Assembly: GCF_003086295.3 (NCBI RefSeq)
Contig: NC_092038.1
Location: 131,305,132 to 131,369,131 of the forward strand
Length of the DNA: 64,000 nucleotides
Origin: Arachis hypogaea
Taxonomy: Eukaryota; Streptophyta; Magnoliopsida; Fabales; Fabaceae
Direction: 5' to 3'
The position numbers and the translations under genes were made by a program. Shown here piece by piece: positions 22,262 to 33,173 of the stretch; position 1 is the first letter of the stretch, and every line of letters starts with the position of its first letter. The notes beneath the pieces are model-generated. The model was not told the origin of the DNA. It saw nothing but the letters and a program-made list of their open reading frames with translations, and did no database searches.

Positions 22262-23212
22262 ATGGCAGGTGAGGGAGAGAGTTTTCTAGCCTTAGTGCAT
22301 TGCTGTGGCAAAATTAAAAAAAGCAAAAGCGAGGGTGTGAAGTTCACTGATAGAGAACCACTGAGTGTTTTCATCAGTTCGTCAAGCTCCTTATCAGATT
22401 TGAAGAACAGCATCTTGCAGAAGCTTGGCGTGTTTGGTAGCAAGTGGGTGAAGAAACTATACTACAAGATCCCCATCGCAGTTGTCTCGACCGGTGTTAA
22501 GTATGATACCTTTGTGGTTAAGGCTGATGAAGATCTTAGGGTTTTGTTCCATTGCGTAAGGAGTTTTCCGGAGATCAGAATCCATGAGTTGTTCGCGAAG
22601 TTGGAGGTCGGTGTTGAAAGTTCTGGGGCATCCGCTCCAGTTCCTGGCTCCACTGCCGCCGGAGGTGCATCTAGTTCCATGCCTACCGTCAGACCGTGTC
22701 ATCAACCGATAGCATCCCCTTCATTCGCAGTGGATTTAGGCCGAGGAGAGGTTGTTGGTTCTGTAACTTTGGAGAATGCAGCAGTCGATGAGCCTCCTCA
22801 CGATGTCGGCACTGGGGGTGGCCTGTTAACTTATATGGAAGGCTTTGGTGGACCCGATCGAGTAGAGAACGCAATGTGTGACGATGACTCTGAGCAGGAG
22901 CCTGTTGATATCGCAGGGGACAGTGACGATGACACAGGTGCAAATCCACATACGCAGCATATGCCTTCAAGTTCTGCCTCTCAACAGTACCCTCCACACT
23001 TCTCGACACTAAACTTGGATGCTCTGGCTCAACAGGAGGACGGAGGTAACATAGTCGGGGGCTCTTCTACAGAATTTCAGATCGGGCAATCATTCCAAAA
23101 CAAGGAAGAAGCTGTGCTGAGTGTGAACCCTATCAACCTGGTGCCACTCAATCGCCGCAAAATATATCAGGCTAGTGAGGGCAGCCCAAAGCCTACGGTG
23201 CTCCTCAACTAG
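22262..23212 (+). CDS. MULE transposase N-terminal fragment (MuDR type), 316 aa, truncated and chimeric
   Basis: In intact MULEs this protein binds the inverted repeats and catalyses transposition. The start MAGEGESFLALVHCCGKIKK is the usual opening; the upstream in-frame ATG at 22229 is only a few bases from a TATATATA stretch, so 22262 is preferred. Residues about 1-110 form the N-terminal domain (KKLYYKIPIAVV, DEDLRVLFHCVRSFPEIRIHELFAKLE). A low-complexity serine, proline and acidic region follows, then GGSSTEFQIGQSFQNKEEAV, which normally leads into the MuDR zinc-ribbon-like and catalytic domains. Those domains are absent: after about 23123 the frame reads antisense through the last PMD exon and stops at 23212. 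Unlikely to be an active transposase; it might still bind TIRs. Confidence 0.85.
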   Translation: MAGEGESFLALVHCCGKIKKSKSEGVKFTDREPLSVFISSSSSLSDLKNSILQKLGVFGSKWVKKLYYKIPIAVVSTGVKYDTFVVKADEDLRVLFHCVRSFPEIRIHELFAKLEVGVESSGASAPVPGSTAAGGASSSMPTVRPCHQPIASPSFAVDLGRGEVVGSVTLENAAVDEPPHDVGTGGGLLTYMEGFGGPDRVENAMCDDDSEQEPVDIAGDSDDDTGANPHTQHMPSSSASQQYPPHFSTLNLDALAQQEDGGNIVGGSSTEFQIGQSFQNKEEAVLSVNPINLVPLNRRKIYQASEGSPKPTVLLN

Positions 23213-24904
23213 TATCTCGGGATGAATAACAGCAGCAACCTCGACAGAAGAATAAGGCTCCCACAGAAACTGTATCAAAGCAGTTACAATGTCGTTAGAA
23301 CAGAAAATTTAGCATAAACCAATGCAAGTAAGATCAATATCTAAGTAACTCACATCATGGACACGCAATCGATCCAACAAAAGGCGTGCAGAAGCTAATC
23401 TTTGGGCCCCTCCATCGTTTCTCGGCATAAACGTGGCCCACCTACGAATTTCATTCAAATGATGTCAAAATGAAGAATAACACATGATGTTGAATAATTC
23501 AAGAACCGAAAATATAAAACCAAACCTGGAAGCAAGAGGAAACCCAAATCTATCAAATCCACTCGGCCTAAGAGTGGGAAACCTCCAGAAAATCCAAGAC
23601 TGTAGAAGCTGAAGCGGCCCAGCTAAGTTAACAACGTTTCTGTTTGTTCCACGACAAAGACATCTATACAACCAGGCCAGCGCAGCCGAGGCCCAGCTAT
23701 ATCTACCCAAGTCGTCCAACGATGCCAAATAAGGCAACCACCGAAGGTGGACCCTGTTTGCATTCTTGTCCGCAAACAGCTGAGAGGACAACAACATCAG
23801 AATATAGGCACGAGCGTATACACGCACGGTCTCATCACTAGCATCTGCTGGGAGAACCCGGAACCTCTCATGGAACCATGTGTAGCACACTGTCATCTGC
23901 TTAACTTTACTCTGTGGAGGTAACTCCCCAAACAACTCCCGGAACCACACCCATGCTGGCCTACCGTGTTCCATAAAATTCTCAAACTCGGTCAGACACC
24001 CACTAACGGGCTCACCATCGATCGGCAAACCAAGCTGATATGCCACATCTTGCAAAGTAATACTGCACTCCCCAAAAGGCATATGGAAGGTGTGCGTCTC
24101 AGGACGCCACCGCTCAATAAATGCGCTAAGGAGAGGCTCATCGACCCAGAACCACTGACTGTTAAGCCTAGCCAAATGATACAACCCCGCTGTCTCCAGA
24201 TAGGGTATAATCCGATCATGTAACGGCATATTCTGTTGTCTTCTGACGCCGCTAATAACCCTACCAGGCTGCAAAATGTGGGTAAAAAAAAACCTTCAAC
24301 ATAAATCCATCACTAAAACCATCAAAAATAACTTATAAAAAATTACTACAATAACAATAAAAATAATAAAATTAAATTCTACTAACAATAACCATGGTCA
24401 TAAAAATTTCTAACCTACGAGTAATATTTCTACTAACAATAACAATAATAATTTTAATATTTATATAAATAAGTATAATCAGAGTAACAATAAGGATAAA
24501 CATAACAAAATATATTTTTACCAACAATAATCCTAATAATATCAATATTAATATAAACAATTTTTCTAGGAATAACAATAAGAATAAAAATAAATTATTC
24601 TTACTAACCATAACCATAATAATGTCAATTTCTATATAAACAATTACATTTATATTAACAATAACCATAACAATATCAATATTTATATAGATAATATTAA
24701 TCAGAATAACGATTTAAATAAACACATAAAAAAATAATTTTACAAATAACAACGCTCATAATGTCAACATTTATATAAATAACATTACTAACAATATTAA
24801 TAACAATGTTAATGATAATAACTTACCTCTTCAGCGAGGTATCCTGCCACGTGAGCAACATTATTTAGTCGGTACAAGCGATCCTCAGACTCCGCTGGCT
24901 CCAT
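23090..24904 (-). CDS. Plant mobile domain (PMD) protein, 3'-truncated, four exons, 362 aa
   Basis: PMD proteins (MAIN/MAIL1 family; the annotation 'serine/threonine phosphatase 7 long form homolog' is common) occur as host silencing factors and inside plant transposons. Exons: 24827-24904 (MEPAESEDRLYRLNNVAHVA), 23526-24268, 23354-23441 and 23090-23269. All three introns have GT donors and AG acceptors and the phases match. Exon 2 holds the core: GLYHLARLNSQWFWVDEPLL, FIERWRPETHTFHMPFGECS, ITLQDVAYQLGLPIDGEPV, YSWASAALAWLYRCLCRGT and LQSWIFWRFP. Exon 4 carries FLWEPYSS and AAIEWHQVDRV, where the family normally continues; here the frame runs antisense into transposase sequence and stops 12 codons later. 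The reading frame is open and spliceable, so a truncated protein is possible. Confidence 0.85.
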
Positions 24905-25049
24905 CGGATTCCTCCTTCAAACCTTCAAAGCTTTTCCACAAGCTCCTCTCAACACAACAACTTTCCAAATTTTTTGGTGAAGCAAATGAACCGTGATAGC
25001 CTTCAACGGATTACATATTTATATATTACAACGCATAAACCGTGGGAGG

Positions 25050-25335
25050 TTAGAGGGGTTTATGCCTATGCAAACTTCTTCATAAACCGTGGTAGGTTAC
25101 CGGGTTTTATACTCATATCATTTTCTTCATAAACCGTGGTAACCTACCACGGTTTATGCATGCAACGCAATGTTCATAAACCGTGGGAACCTCCCACGGT
25201 TTACGTAGAAAAGCAAAACCGTTCTAACCTCCCACGGATTACATATAATTGAATTTGCGCATTCAAGTAACAGGATCCCATTTTATGTATTTGGGTAAAC
25301 ATTTCACACACTTTGTTTATTCTAGTAAATTGCCC
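25050..25335 (-). repeat. MULE-1 right terminal inverted repeat with internal palindromes
   Basis: Inverse of 21901-22180. Contains TAAACCGTGGTAACCTACCA-type palindromes near 25130-25159 and 25174-25204. The two TIRs differ at scattered positions, mostly in spacers between palindromes, while the palindrome arms are well kept. Confidence 0.9.
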
Positions 25336-25821
25336 TAATTTATCAATAGAGATTAAAATCGTGATATGCAACATTATGAGTGTATGACGTATAATTCACA
25401 AATATAATCTATCATGGCCAGTAACCTGAAAAATGTAGATTACGTTTTATTTTTAGAGACACAAAAAGCAAAAGCTGCAACAGCTGCAAAATGCAACTTG
25501 CGTTTGTCAGGAAGGACCATCCAGTTGACGAAACGTGTCCCAGCTCCCTGCAACCTGCTGTGTTGACCGCCTTGCTAACGCACCAAACGAATGTTGCGTT
25601 TGTCAGGAAGTAGTGCATGCATGCGCAAAACGTGTTGAATGAGGATTTTAAGCAAGCCTTTAAAATGAAAAACATAGGTGGAAGGGAGAAGAGTTAAAAC
25701 AAAACGTAAGCTACCACTTATAGGGAGAGATTCAAACGTTTAGGGGAGGAAAAGGGTTTGGAGAATAGTGTGGGAGGAAGAAGAAGAATAGAAGTTTTAG
25801 GGTTTTATTTTATAAAAAAAA

Positions 25822-25953
25822 ATGGTTCGTAATTTTATGTTACTTGAAGAACACGTTATTGAATATTTAGATCATCTTTAATGGATAATTTTTTTATTTT
25901 ATGATGAATGAATATATTTATTTGTATATTTTTATTTTTGTTTCAACTAGTAA

Positions 25954-26023
<70 letters not shown>

Positions 26024-27208
26024 GAGTGGCACCCAATAGATCGAGTTAGACGACAGTTTAGGTTGGAGCAGCTTCCACCAAATCCTCATTTTAGATCGGT
26101 CGTGATCATTGCAGGTGTTTGAGCAACGCCCAGAATCATGACTGGAGAGACCGGACCAGGGAATGACTTGACATGTGGTATTATGGCCGTTATGATTTAC
26201 TGCAGGTAAGGGATGAGATTGTCGACTTCCATCCCCTCCCATTATACTATGACTGGTACACACAGCAGTACGAGGGTCACCTACGACTGTCAGATAGAGT
26301 TGCAGGTGAAGAGGTCGACACGAACGCCCAACAAGAAGATCCACCACAACCAGCTGGACCTCAGCATCAAGAACCGGCCTATGACCAAGGGTTTCAGGTA
26401 TCATTAAGGTTTATTAGCATTAATGTTATAGTTGTTAATTATTATCATTATTGTTACCGTTATTGATTAGCATCATTCATTTTCATTTAGGTTTCGGCAC
26501 ATGATCACCACTTTCAGGCCCGAGCATATGAGCACTAATTCATGATGTCGGGGTATGAGCAGCAGTACCAGGTGCCAGCATATGAGCAACACTTTTAGGA
26601 GCCGGCATGTGCCCAACACTTTCAGGCCGGGCCTACGGTCAACAGTGTCTGGCATATGAGGAGCAACAACCGTACATATCGGAAGGCAAAAGGGCCCTAC
26701 ATACCACATATGGTAATTCCAGCAGATGGTCAGTTCAGTCCGTTGGGTGGGTTTGATTCGATCAGCTTATCTCAGCTCATGAGAGACACAACCTATCTAT
26801 TTTCGGCGCCAGAGCAGCAAGGGCCTGCTGGTTCTGAGCCATTTGTTGGTCGTCGCGCCACATCAGATCATGCCAATGACTTCGAGATGGATCGATCGTC
26901 GGGTCATGTAGATCCTCCTTATGCTTTCGCACTATCGCGCACCGAGTTGTTCGACTTGAATAAATACCCGCAGCTAGAAAAGAGATCTCTGGGACATGAC
27001 CTGTAGCAGGAGTCTCATTATGGTGGAGATAGTGCTCCGGGCATGAGTGGTTCCGATTTGTACGACACTGGCGGTGCCAGCATGCCAGATGTCGGTGTTG
27101 GTGACACCGGTATTTCTTAGGATCGTTTGTATAATTTACGGACATAGACTGCACTGCTGGATAAATACACCCTATCTCAGTACGTGAAGAAGGCGCCGAG
27201 GAAGTAAG
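25822..27208 (+). pseudogene. PMD gene of MULE-2, internally deleted
   Basis: A possible first exon, MVRNFMLLEEHVIEYLDHL, starts at ATG 25822 after a purine-rich leader. The next recognisable part begins right after an ATT microsatellite at 26024: EWHPIDRVRRQFRLEQLPP, matching the EWHQVDRV block where the MULE-1 PMD gene is cut off. A C-terminal half follows with VRDEIVDFHPLPLYYDWYTQ and a glutamine/proline-rich tail (QQEDPPQPAGPQHQEPAYDQ; YEQQYQVPAYEQHF), ending KYTLSQYVKKAPRK at 27206-27208. Several stops and frame changes interrupt it. The PMD core (ERWRPETHTF and neighbours) is absent, apparently deleted, with the microsatellite at the breakpoint. Nonfunctional. Confidence 0.65.
25957..26023. 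repeat. (TTA)n microsatellite, about 22 units
   Basis: The longest trinucleotide array in the window, next to the first recognisable C-terminal PMD codons. The plain minus-strand reading is a polyasparagine tract, an artefact. The array sits where the missing middle of the PMD gene should be. Confidence 0.95.
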
Positions 27209-27549
27209 TTGTTGTAGTTTAGTTCAATCCATTTGAGTTTAGCTTTTTATTCAGTGTTTAGATCGTACATTATATTTAGATGTTTCTATTAGTCATCGTA
27301 GTTATTATTGTGTATTTAGATTTGTATCATATTTTTATGTTAGAGTTCCGTCTGTTGCACATTTTATCTAACTTCATAGTTATTATTCAGTGTTTAATGC
27401 ATACATAAATAGACTGCGCAAAGACATAAAAAGTTTACACACTAGTTTGAACTAGGTAATGAAGGTACATAGAAAGTTACATAAAAAGTTAAATAGGTCA
27501 TAAAAAGTTACTGACTAGTTTAAAATGCGTTAACATACGAAAGACTTAA
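27209..27549. other. Convergent 3' spacer between MULE-2 PMD and transposase genes
   Basis: About 340 bp of AT-rich DNA between the two stop codons, with no recognised coding. In MULE-1 this spacer and both flanking 3' ends are missing. Confidence 0.6.
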
Positions 27550-28667
27550 TCACGATTGACCCCCGGCAGAGCTTGGACCTGCACGCTGGGGACATCGGCT
27601 TCGGCTATTTCCCTCCCGTCCACTTATAGTACACCGGCGAGGACCATGCATATCCTGCGAATCCATCTCATTCAAGTATGGGCTACATTTTGGTCTTCCT
27701 TTGGTTGGACACCTCAATGTCCAATTCGCGATCACCTTCGCTCCTTCATATGGGAGCCCACGTAGATGGGTCACCCATCGGGACAAACTCGCATCTGTAG
27801 ACCTTACGAATTTCAGACATCTTGTACACGTCATGCACATATACTTGCCAATCAATACGCTGGTTAGGCACAACATGCAAAGACGTGGCGACATGGGAGT
27901 CGCTCGACCTGGAAATGGCCACAATCGCAGTGTTGTTGCGCAAGGTTAACAGTGTAAATGGAACCATCTTGAATTTCGCGAACCTCAAATATCTCGTTGT
28001 GCTTGTCGAACCGATTGACCACAATGTTTCCTACACGTCGAAAACTTTCTTCAACTCTTTTGGTGGCAAATTCTAAATACGTGAATTCGTTGCGAACACG
28101 TTCATGAGCCTCGACAGTGAACAATTCGTTTAGCTGATAGAAAGTAGACCTAATAATGGCAGTCACAGGGAGGTTGCGTGCACCCATCAGGACAGAATTA
28201 ATACACTCTACCAAGTTTGTCGTCATATGTCCCCAACGATGACCTCCGTTGAATGCCAACACCCATTTCTGAACATCGATGCCATCTCACCATTGAGTAT
28301 ATGCCTCAACCCACTCTTTAAGCCTTTGGTAGTTTTCATTGTACTCATGTTCTGTCCTATAATAGCCTATGAACAAACCATGTAATCATAAGCAGATGAT
28401 TAAAAATTACTATGAAAATACCTAAAACAATGAATGCAGTTACCTGTGTTAACCACGAGTCTATGCAAATATGGAGCCTTGAGCCTTTTTAAGAAATTGG
28501 ACACGATGTGCCTGATACAGAACATGTGCCACGCTCTTAGTGGTGACCATGCACCGTTACTGCAAGCTATTGCTGCGTCGATGGAGTTATGGCGGTCAGA
28601 AATGATGCTGATGCCATCAATGGTAACAACAGATCCCCGCAAATTGGTTAAGAAAAACTCTCACGCG

Positions 28668-31564
28668 TGTAAATCCCGTTAAATTAGTAAATAATAAGTT
28701 GATAAATTATTTCTTAATAAATAAAATTAGAAATATGAATATTATATCAAATTAGGATAGAGCTCATCGAAATAAGAATTTTGACATTAATTTCGAAGAA
28801 AACGGTCTAAGATTGGACCGAACGGGCCGAACCGGTTATACCGGGCCCCAACCGGCCCAGCAATTAAAATGAACCCAGCCTTCTCATCTTCCCCAATTCA
28901 GCAATATACAGCGCTGAAACAAATAAGGGGGGAAGGAGAAGAGAAGCTTGCCGAAAACCCTTACGGTAATTCAAAACGCCATAACTCATCCGTCCAAGCT
29001 CCGATCGCCGCACCGTTTGTGGCCATGCGTCCACCACGTCTAGCTTTACGTTTCTACTGGAACAATTTATAGGTAAGCCATTAATCACTCTCAGTCACTC
29101 CTTTCTCCCAATTTTCAAAAATATTGTAGGGGTATTGAATTTCTTTACTTTTTGATGTTTTAGGATCCAATTAGTTTGAGAAAAATGTTCACTCTTACTT
29201 ATATGAAGCTTGGGTAAGGTGAGGATATCATAAATTTGATTTAAATTACTGAATTTATGTTTTGAGTATTAAATTGGGTATATATGTGTTATGAATGTGT
29301 ATTAGGTTGTGAATAAATAATTAAAGTTTGAAATTGTGGACGTTGGAATTTTGCTGGAGGCTGGGCATTAGTATTTTGATTGAGCTTTGGGGCTGTGTTT
29401 GTGTTGGGTGAATTGCTTTGGTCGCTACGTGGGAATCGGCCAAGGTATGGTTTATGTTTCTTACATTTAATATATAATGTTATGTGAAAACTTAGTCTAG
29501 ATGACTGTATGATATGTTGGAATGCATGTGTATATATTTATTGTTAGTATCTTGTGAGAAAACATGTCTGGCTTGGTGCTGGTTGATTAATTGATGATTT
29601 GGAGAAGTATGGACTTGAGGTATGTTTATGATGGTGGTTGTTGGGATGATAAGGAAGGCTATATTGTGTTATAGGTCTAGGATTTGTAAACTATGGTTTT
29701 TGGTTAGTTTTGGTTGATGAATTTGAATATTGTAAGTGCATTATTGTTAATTTAAGGTAGGTTTATTGTGCTGATTATTAAAATGAGGAGAAAGGGGTAT
29801 ATTGTATTGAAGAATGCAGGTTTAGTGGTGAAAGGAAGGGAGTTTTTGAATGAAAATCGAGGTTTGGGAAATTTTGCAAAAGTTGGTTTTTGGCCGAACT
29901 TCGGCGAGACATAACTTGGCTTTCGGACCCTCAATTTGCTCCCAACTTGTTTTATAGTAAAAATTGGGTTTGTGAAGTTTATGCTATTCGAATAACGGGA
30001 GAAAAATATTTTAAATCGAAGAACTTATTGTTGTTGGAAGATTGTACCTAAAAACTTTTTTTTGCAATTCTGCAGCGTTGCCATTGAATCTGTTTTTTTT
30101 TAAAGAACGTATGTCCATGCGTATGCGTGACCCACGCGCACGCGTGGCATGGATTTTTGGCGATGCGTATTCGTAAGGAGCTAGCAAGCATGTTCACGCG
30201 TACGCATGGCCCACGCGTACGCGTGACACGAGGGACTCACTTACGCGTACGCGTGGCCCCTATTTCAGCAAACATGGTTTTCAGAATTTTAAATCGCACT
30301 TCAACCTTCTAAACCTCTATTTTCATTCCTCTAGTCATTAATAATAGTATTAAACCTGATAATCAGATGAAGTTAGGAAACGGGAATAACTTGGAGGTGA
30401 AGTAAAGTTGAAAAGTGATGAATTGATTATGAAATGTTATAGATGATTATGTATGATACTTGGCTTGATAATCAAATGAATGATCATGTATGATACTTGG
30501 TTTGAATGATTAAAAGATCTGAGGTACGAGATTCCCTGGATAAAGTACCGTGGCTTGTCACCACGTGTACCAGGTTGAAAACTCGATACTCTGTTGACTC
30601 TATGACGTAAGGGTGACCGGACACCTATAAATTCTCGGGAATGGTACCCTCATTGAGCAATTTGATATATGCATGAGAAAAAGCTTTGCATAGACTCATG
30701 AGTTTGCCTAAGTGCATTTACTTTGTTAAGTGTATATTTGCTACTTGCAGTGCTTGTAACCTTCTTGTGTTTGCTTTTATCTGTTTATTTGTCTGTGAAA
30801 TACTGACGCAGATGGAGGTATAGAGGAATGGTAGTATGGGACTTAGATTTAAGATTAAGTTTAGTTAGGTCTAGATACTCTTAGAAAACCATCTTTTATG
30901 CCTTCTATTTAATACTTTAAGCTCTATAATCTGAGTGTCGGCATTCTAGGATTGCCTCTGGCATTCTCAAGACCTTATATATTATGTGTGTGGCACATTT
31001 ACCATACTAAGAACCTCTGGTTCTCACCCCATACTATGTTGTTATTTTTCAGATGCAGGTCGAGAGGCATCTCGTTAGGCGTCTGAACTCCTGAAGCGAA
31101 GTAGTTTCTGGGTTATTTTGTTGTACAGTGATGTATATATATGTACTTATCTTTCTCTCCGCATAACTTGTTCTTTTTTATCCTCTTAGAGGTTTATGGG
31201 GAGACAGAATTTTGTTTATGTACATTTGGGGTTTTGGATATGTATATATATATGTGTAAATATTCTCCGGCCAGCCTTGACTTCGCGGTTGAGTTAGGGG
31301 CTTGTTATTTTGTATCTTTGGCACTCTATTCCTACTTTTATTATCTTATGTTTGATAGTTATAGTTTTCTTAGCACGCAACTTAACTCGTTTCGTGAGCG
31401 TTGAGATTTTATTTTGCGATTTTTATTTCATCTATTCTTCAAAATTCCTAGTATATTATAATCTTCCTGCTATTATATGTATACATTATATTGTTGAGGT
31501 CGTAATACCACACCACCTTTGTTTTACGGCTTAAGTGTAAAGCTCAGTGTGGTAGGGTGTTACA
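28668..31564 (-). mobile_element. Solo LTR of a gypsy-like retrotransposon, 2,897 bp
   Basis: Starts TGTAAATCCCG and ends GGGTGTTACA on the plus strand (TG...CA), flanked by a perfect 5-bp target-site duplication ACGCG at 28663-28667 and 31565-31569. It has no protein-coding domain and no second LTR, so it is best read as a solo LTR left by recombination. Orientation is inferred from TGTAACACCC on the minus strand, a common start of legume gypsy LTRs as I remember them. It contains an ACGCGTACGCGTG-rich patch at 30115-30260. The insertion splits the MULE-2 transposase between its TADA and EFFL codons. Confidence 0.85.
30115..30260. repeat. CpG-rich ACGCGTACGCGTG cluster inside the solo LTR
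   Basis: Four to five copies of near-palindromic units such as ACGCGTACGCGTG and ACGCGCACGCGTGG within about 145 bp, in otherwise AT-rich DNA. Dense CpG sites here would be prime targets for DNA methylation. Confidence 0.8.
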
Positions 31565-33164
31565 ACGCGTCTGCTGTCTTGCCCCCGACTATCGCAAACG
31601 CAATAGGCACAATGTTTTGATTCCTATCTTGTGCAACCGCCACTAGAAGTACACCTTTATATTTTTCGTACAGGTGTGTCCCATCAACCTGCACCAATGA
31701 CTTGCAGTGTCTGAATGCTACAATACACGAATAGAAGCTTTAAAAAATGCGATGGAGAACTCTTATACCTTGAACCTCCTCACTCTCACGGTAAACGGGG
31801 GGCGTTTTTGAACATGAGACCTTGGCATCTTCACAGTTATTACTTTCAACCATACTGGCAGAGTCTGCTAAGAAACTTTCCAATCACCGAAAACTTTTGC
31901 TATAAATTTCTGCTTTGCCAACCAAGCTTTGCGGTAACTTAAAGTGTAGTCAAACCAGGATTGAACTTCTGCAATAATAGAATTTACCTTTATCGATAGG
32001 TTTGCTTCGACCAACGGCCTAATAGCATCTACAATTGTGTCTGAGTCTAACTTGTCATGATCTTGTGAAATCGTGCCCATGGTGCACGTGTGTTTGCCAT
32101 TGTATCTCCTTATCTCCTAACAAGCTTTCTTTTGAATCAAGCTAGCTCGGATAAGCCAATCGCACCCTACACAATAACCCTTGCATTTCGCATAGAATAT
32201 CCGCGACTCAGACTCATACACAGTGTAATCAACTCCTCTAAAGATAGTGTAGGTTTTTATTGCAGATATCACCAACTCTCTAGAACCAAATTCCATTCTG
32301 ATACTAAACTCAACATCTTTCGCTGCAACGTTGCCTTCACCTACGACATGCGAACCACCATCAGTCAAATAAGGCAAATAAAATGCACACGGGTAGTAAT
32401 TTGAATTAATAATCATAACATACTCATATTCGCATACTCAAGAAATTCTGAGGCATGCATGGCTTCGAGATTCAGAGTCCCCATAAAAGACGGAACACCA
32501 AAGGGGTGCTGTCTTACAATCGCATCCGCTTCATTTTGTACTGCCGGATTGCCTGTCAAGTCTCCGAATCGTTTTCGTCATCGGCTTTGTAGTTAGTTTC
32601 GAACTCCTCTTCACTGTCGTTGTTATCTTCTTCCCAAGCTATATCCCTGAGCTCATCAACATTGACCTCCTCACCAACCGCGTCCAGCCCTACTGCTGTT
32701 CGAACTCAACATACAGCTCTATCATCGGCACGTGAAATCAGGTTTGTTGATAAATACAGAACATCTGCTGCATACTTACGTCGTCAGTGATGGACATTAT
32801 TTGAAACTGTATCGGCCCACCAAATACTTATACAGGATTCTTGTATAACATGTTGCTCACCCTTTTCGAAATGTAACTTTGTATGTTATCACAAAGACTA
32901 TTTTGCAACTCTACAAAATTCATGGTGCATGGAATAGCTTGAAAATGGATATTCACAAACAAAAGTCACTTTTTTGCGTGTGTTTGGTATAATCTTCCCA
33001 TTATAATACACTCACAAATTTGCAACACCTTCCATAATTTCAACCTCACCTAACCCGACTTTTTTTACACAAGTAACGGTAAAAAATTCACAACTATGAC
33101 ATATACGGAAGAGAGAGGAATAGAAGTAGAAATAAAGTGAGGGACTCCAAATGAACTTCAAATC

Positions 33165-33173
33165 GTATTTATA
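33165..33173 (-). promoter_or_regulatory. Possible TATA box of the MULE-2 transposase
   Basis: Minus-strand TATAAATAC 130 bp upstream of the ATG at 33035, just inside the putative right inverted repeat, the usual position of a MULE transposase promoter. Confidence 0.45.

Larger units (their letters stand above)
21901..25335. mobile_element. MULE-1: Mutator-like transposon with long TIRs, carrying transposase and PMD gene parts
   Basis: A 3,435-bp element bounded by inverted ends starting GGGCAATTTACTA and flanked by a perfect 9-bp target-site duplication TAATTTATC (21892-21900 and 25336-25344); nine bp is the Mutator superfamily hallmark. The inverted ends align for about 280 bp. Inside are a plus-strand transposase N-terminal gene (22262-23212) and a minus-strand plant-mobile-domain gene (23090-24904), convergent and overlapping. 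The catalytic transposase domain is missing, so movement would need a helper element. Confidence 0.92.
27550..33035 (-). pseudogene. MULE-2 transposase (MuDR/MULE family), disrupted by stops and a solo LTR
   Basis: Start at 33035 (MEGVANL then an in-frame TGA), then KVTFVCEYPFSSY. After an acidic region comes the MuDR N-terminal zinc-ribbon-like domain (RGVDYTVYESESRIFYAKCK, GCDWLIRASL) near 32130-32240. Next are KAWLAKQKFIAKVFGDW (about 31880) and the catalytic region: LVQVDGTHLYEKYKGVLLVA, QNIVPIAFAIVGGKTADA, then the LTR insertion, then EFFLTNLRGSVVTIDG, ISIISDRHNSIDAAIA and WHMFCIRHIVSNFLKRLKAP. The SWIM zinc finger CDCGHFQVERLPCRHVFACC is near 27865-27945, followed by a CCHC-like knuckle region, and the final stop is at 27550. 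TGG-to-TGA changes interrupt it in at least two places (AWEFFL site; QWCDGI site). An intron with GTAACT donor lies near 28370-28445. Dead copy. Confidence 0.8.

Noticed and set aside
25943..26404. Minus-strand frame with a polyasparagine tract
   Set aside because: Antisense of the (TTA)n microsatellite and the PMD C-terminal exon.
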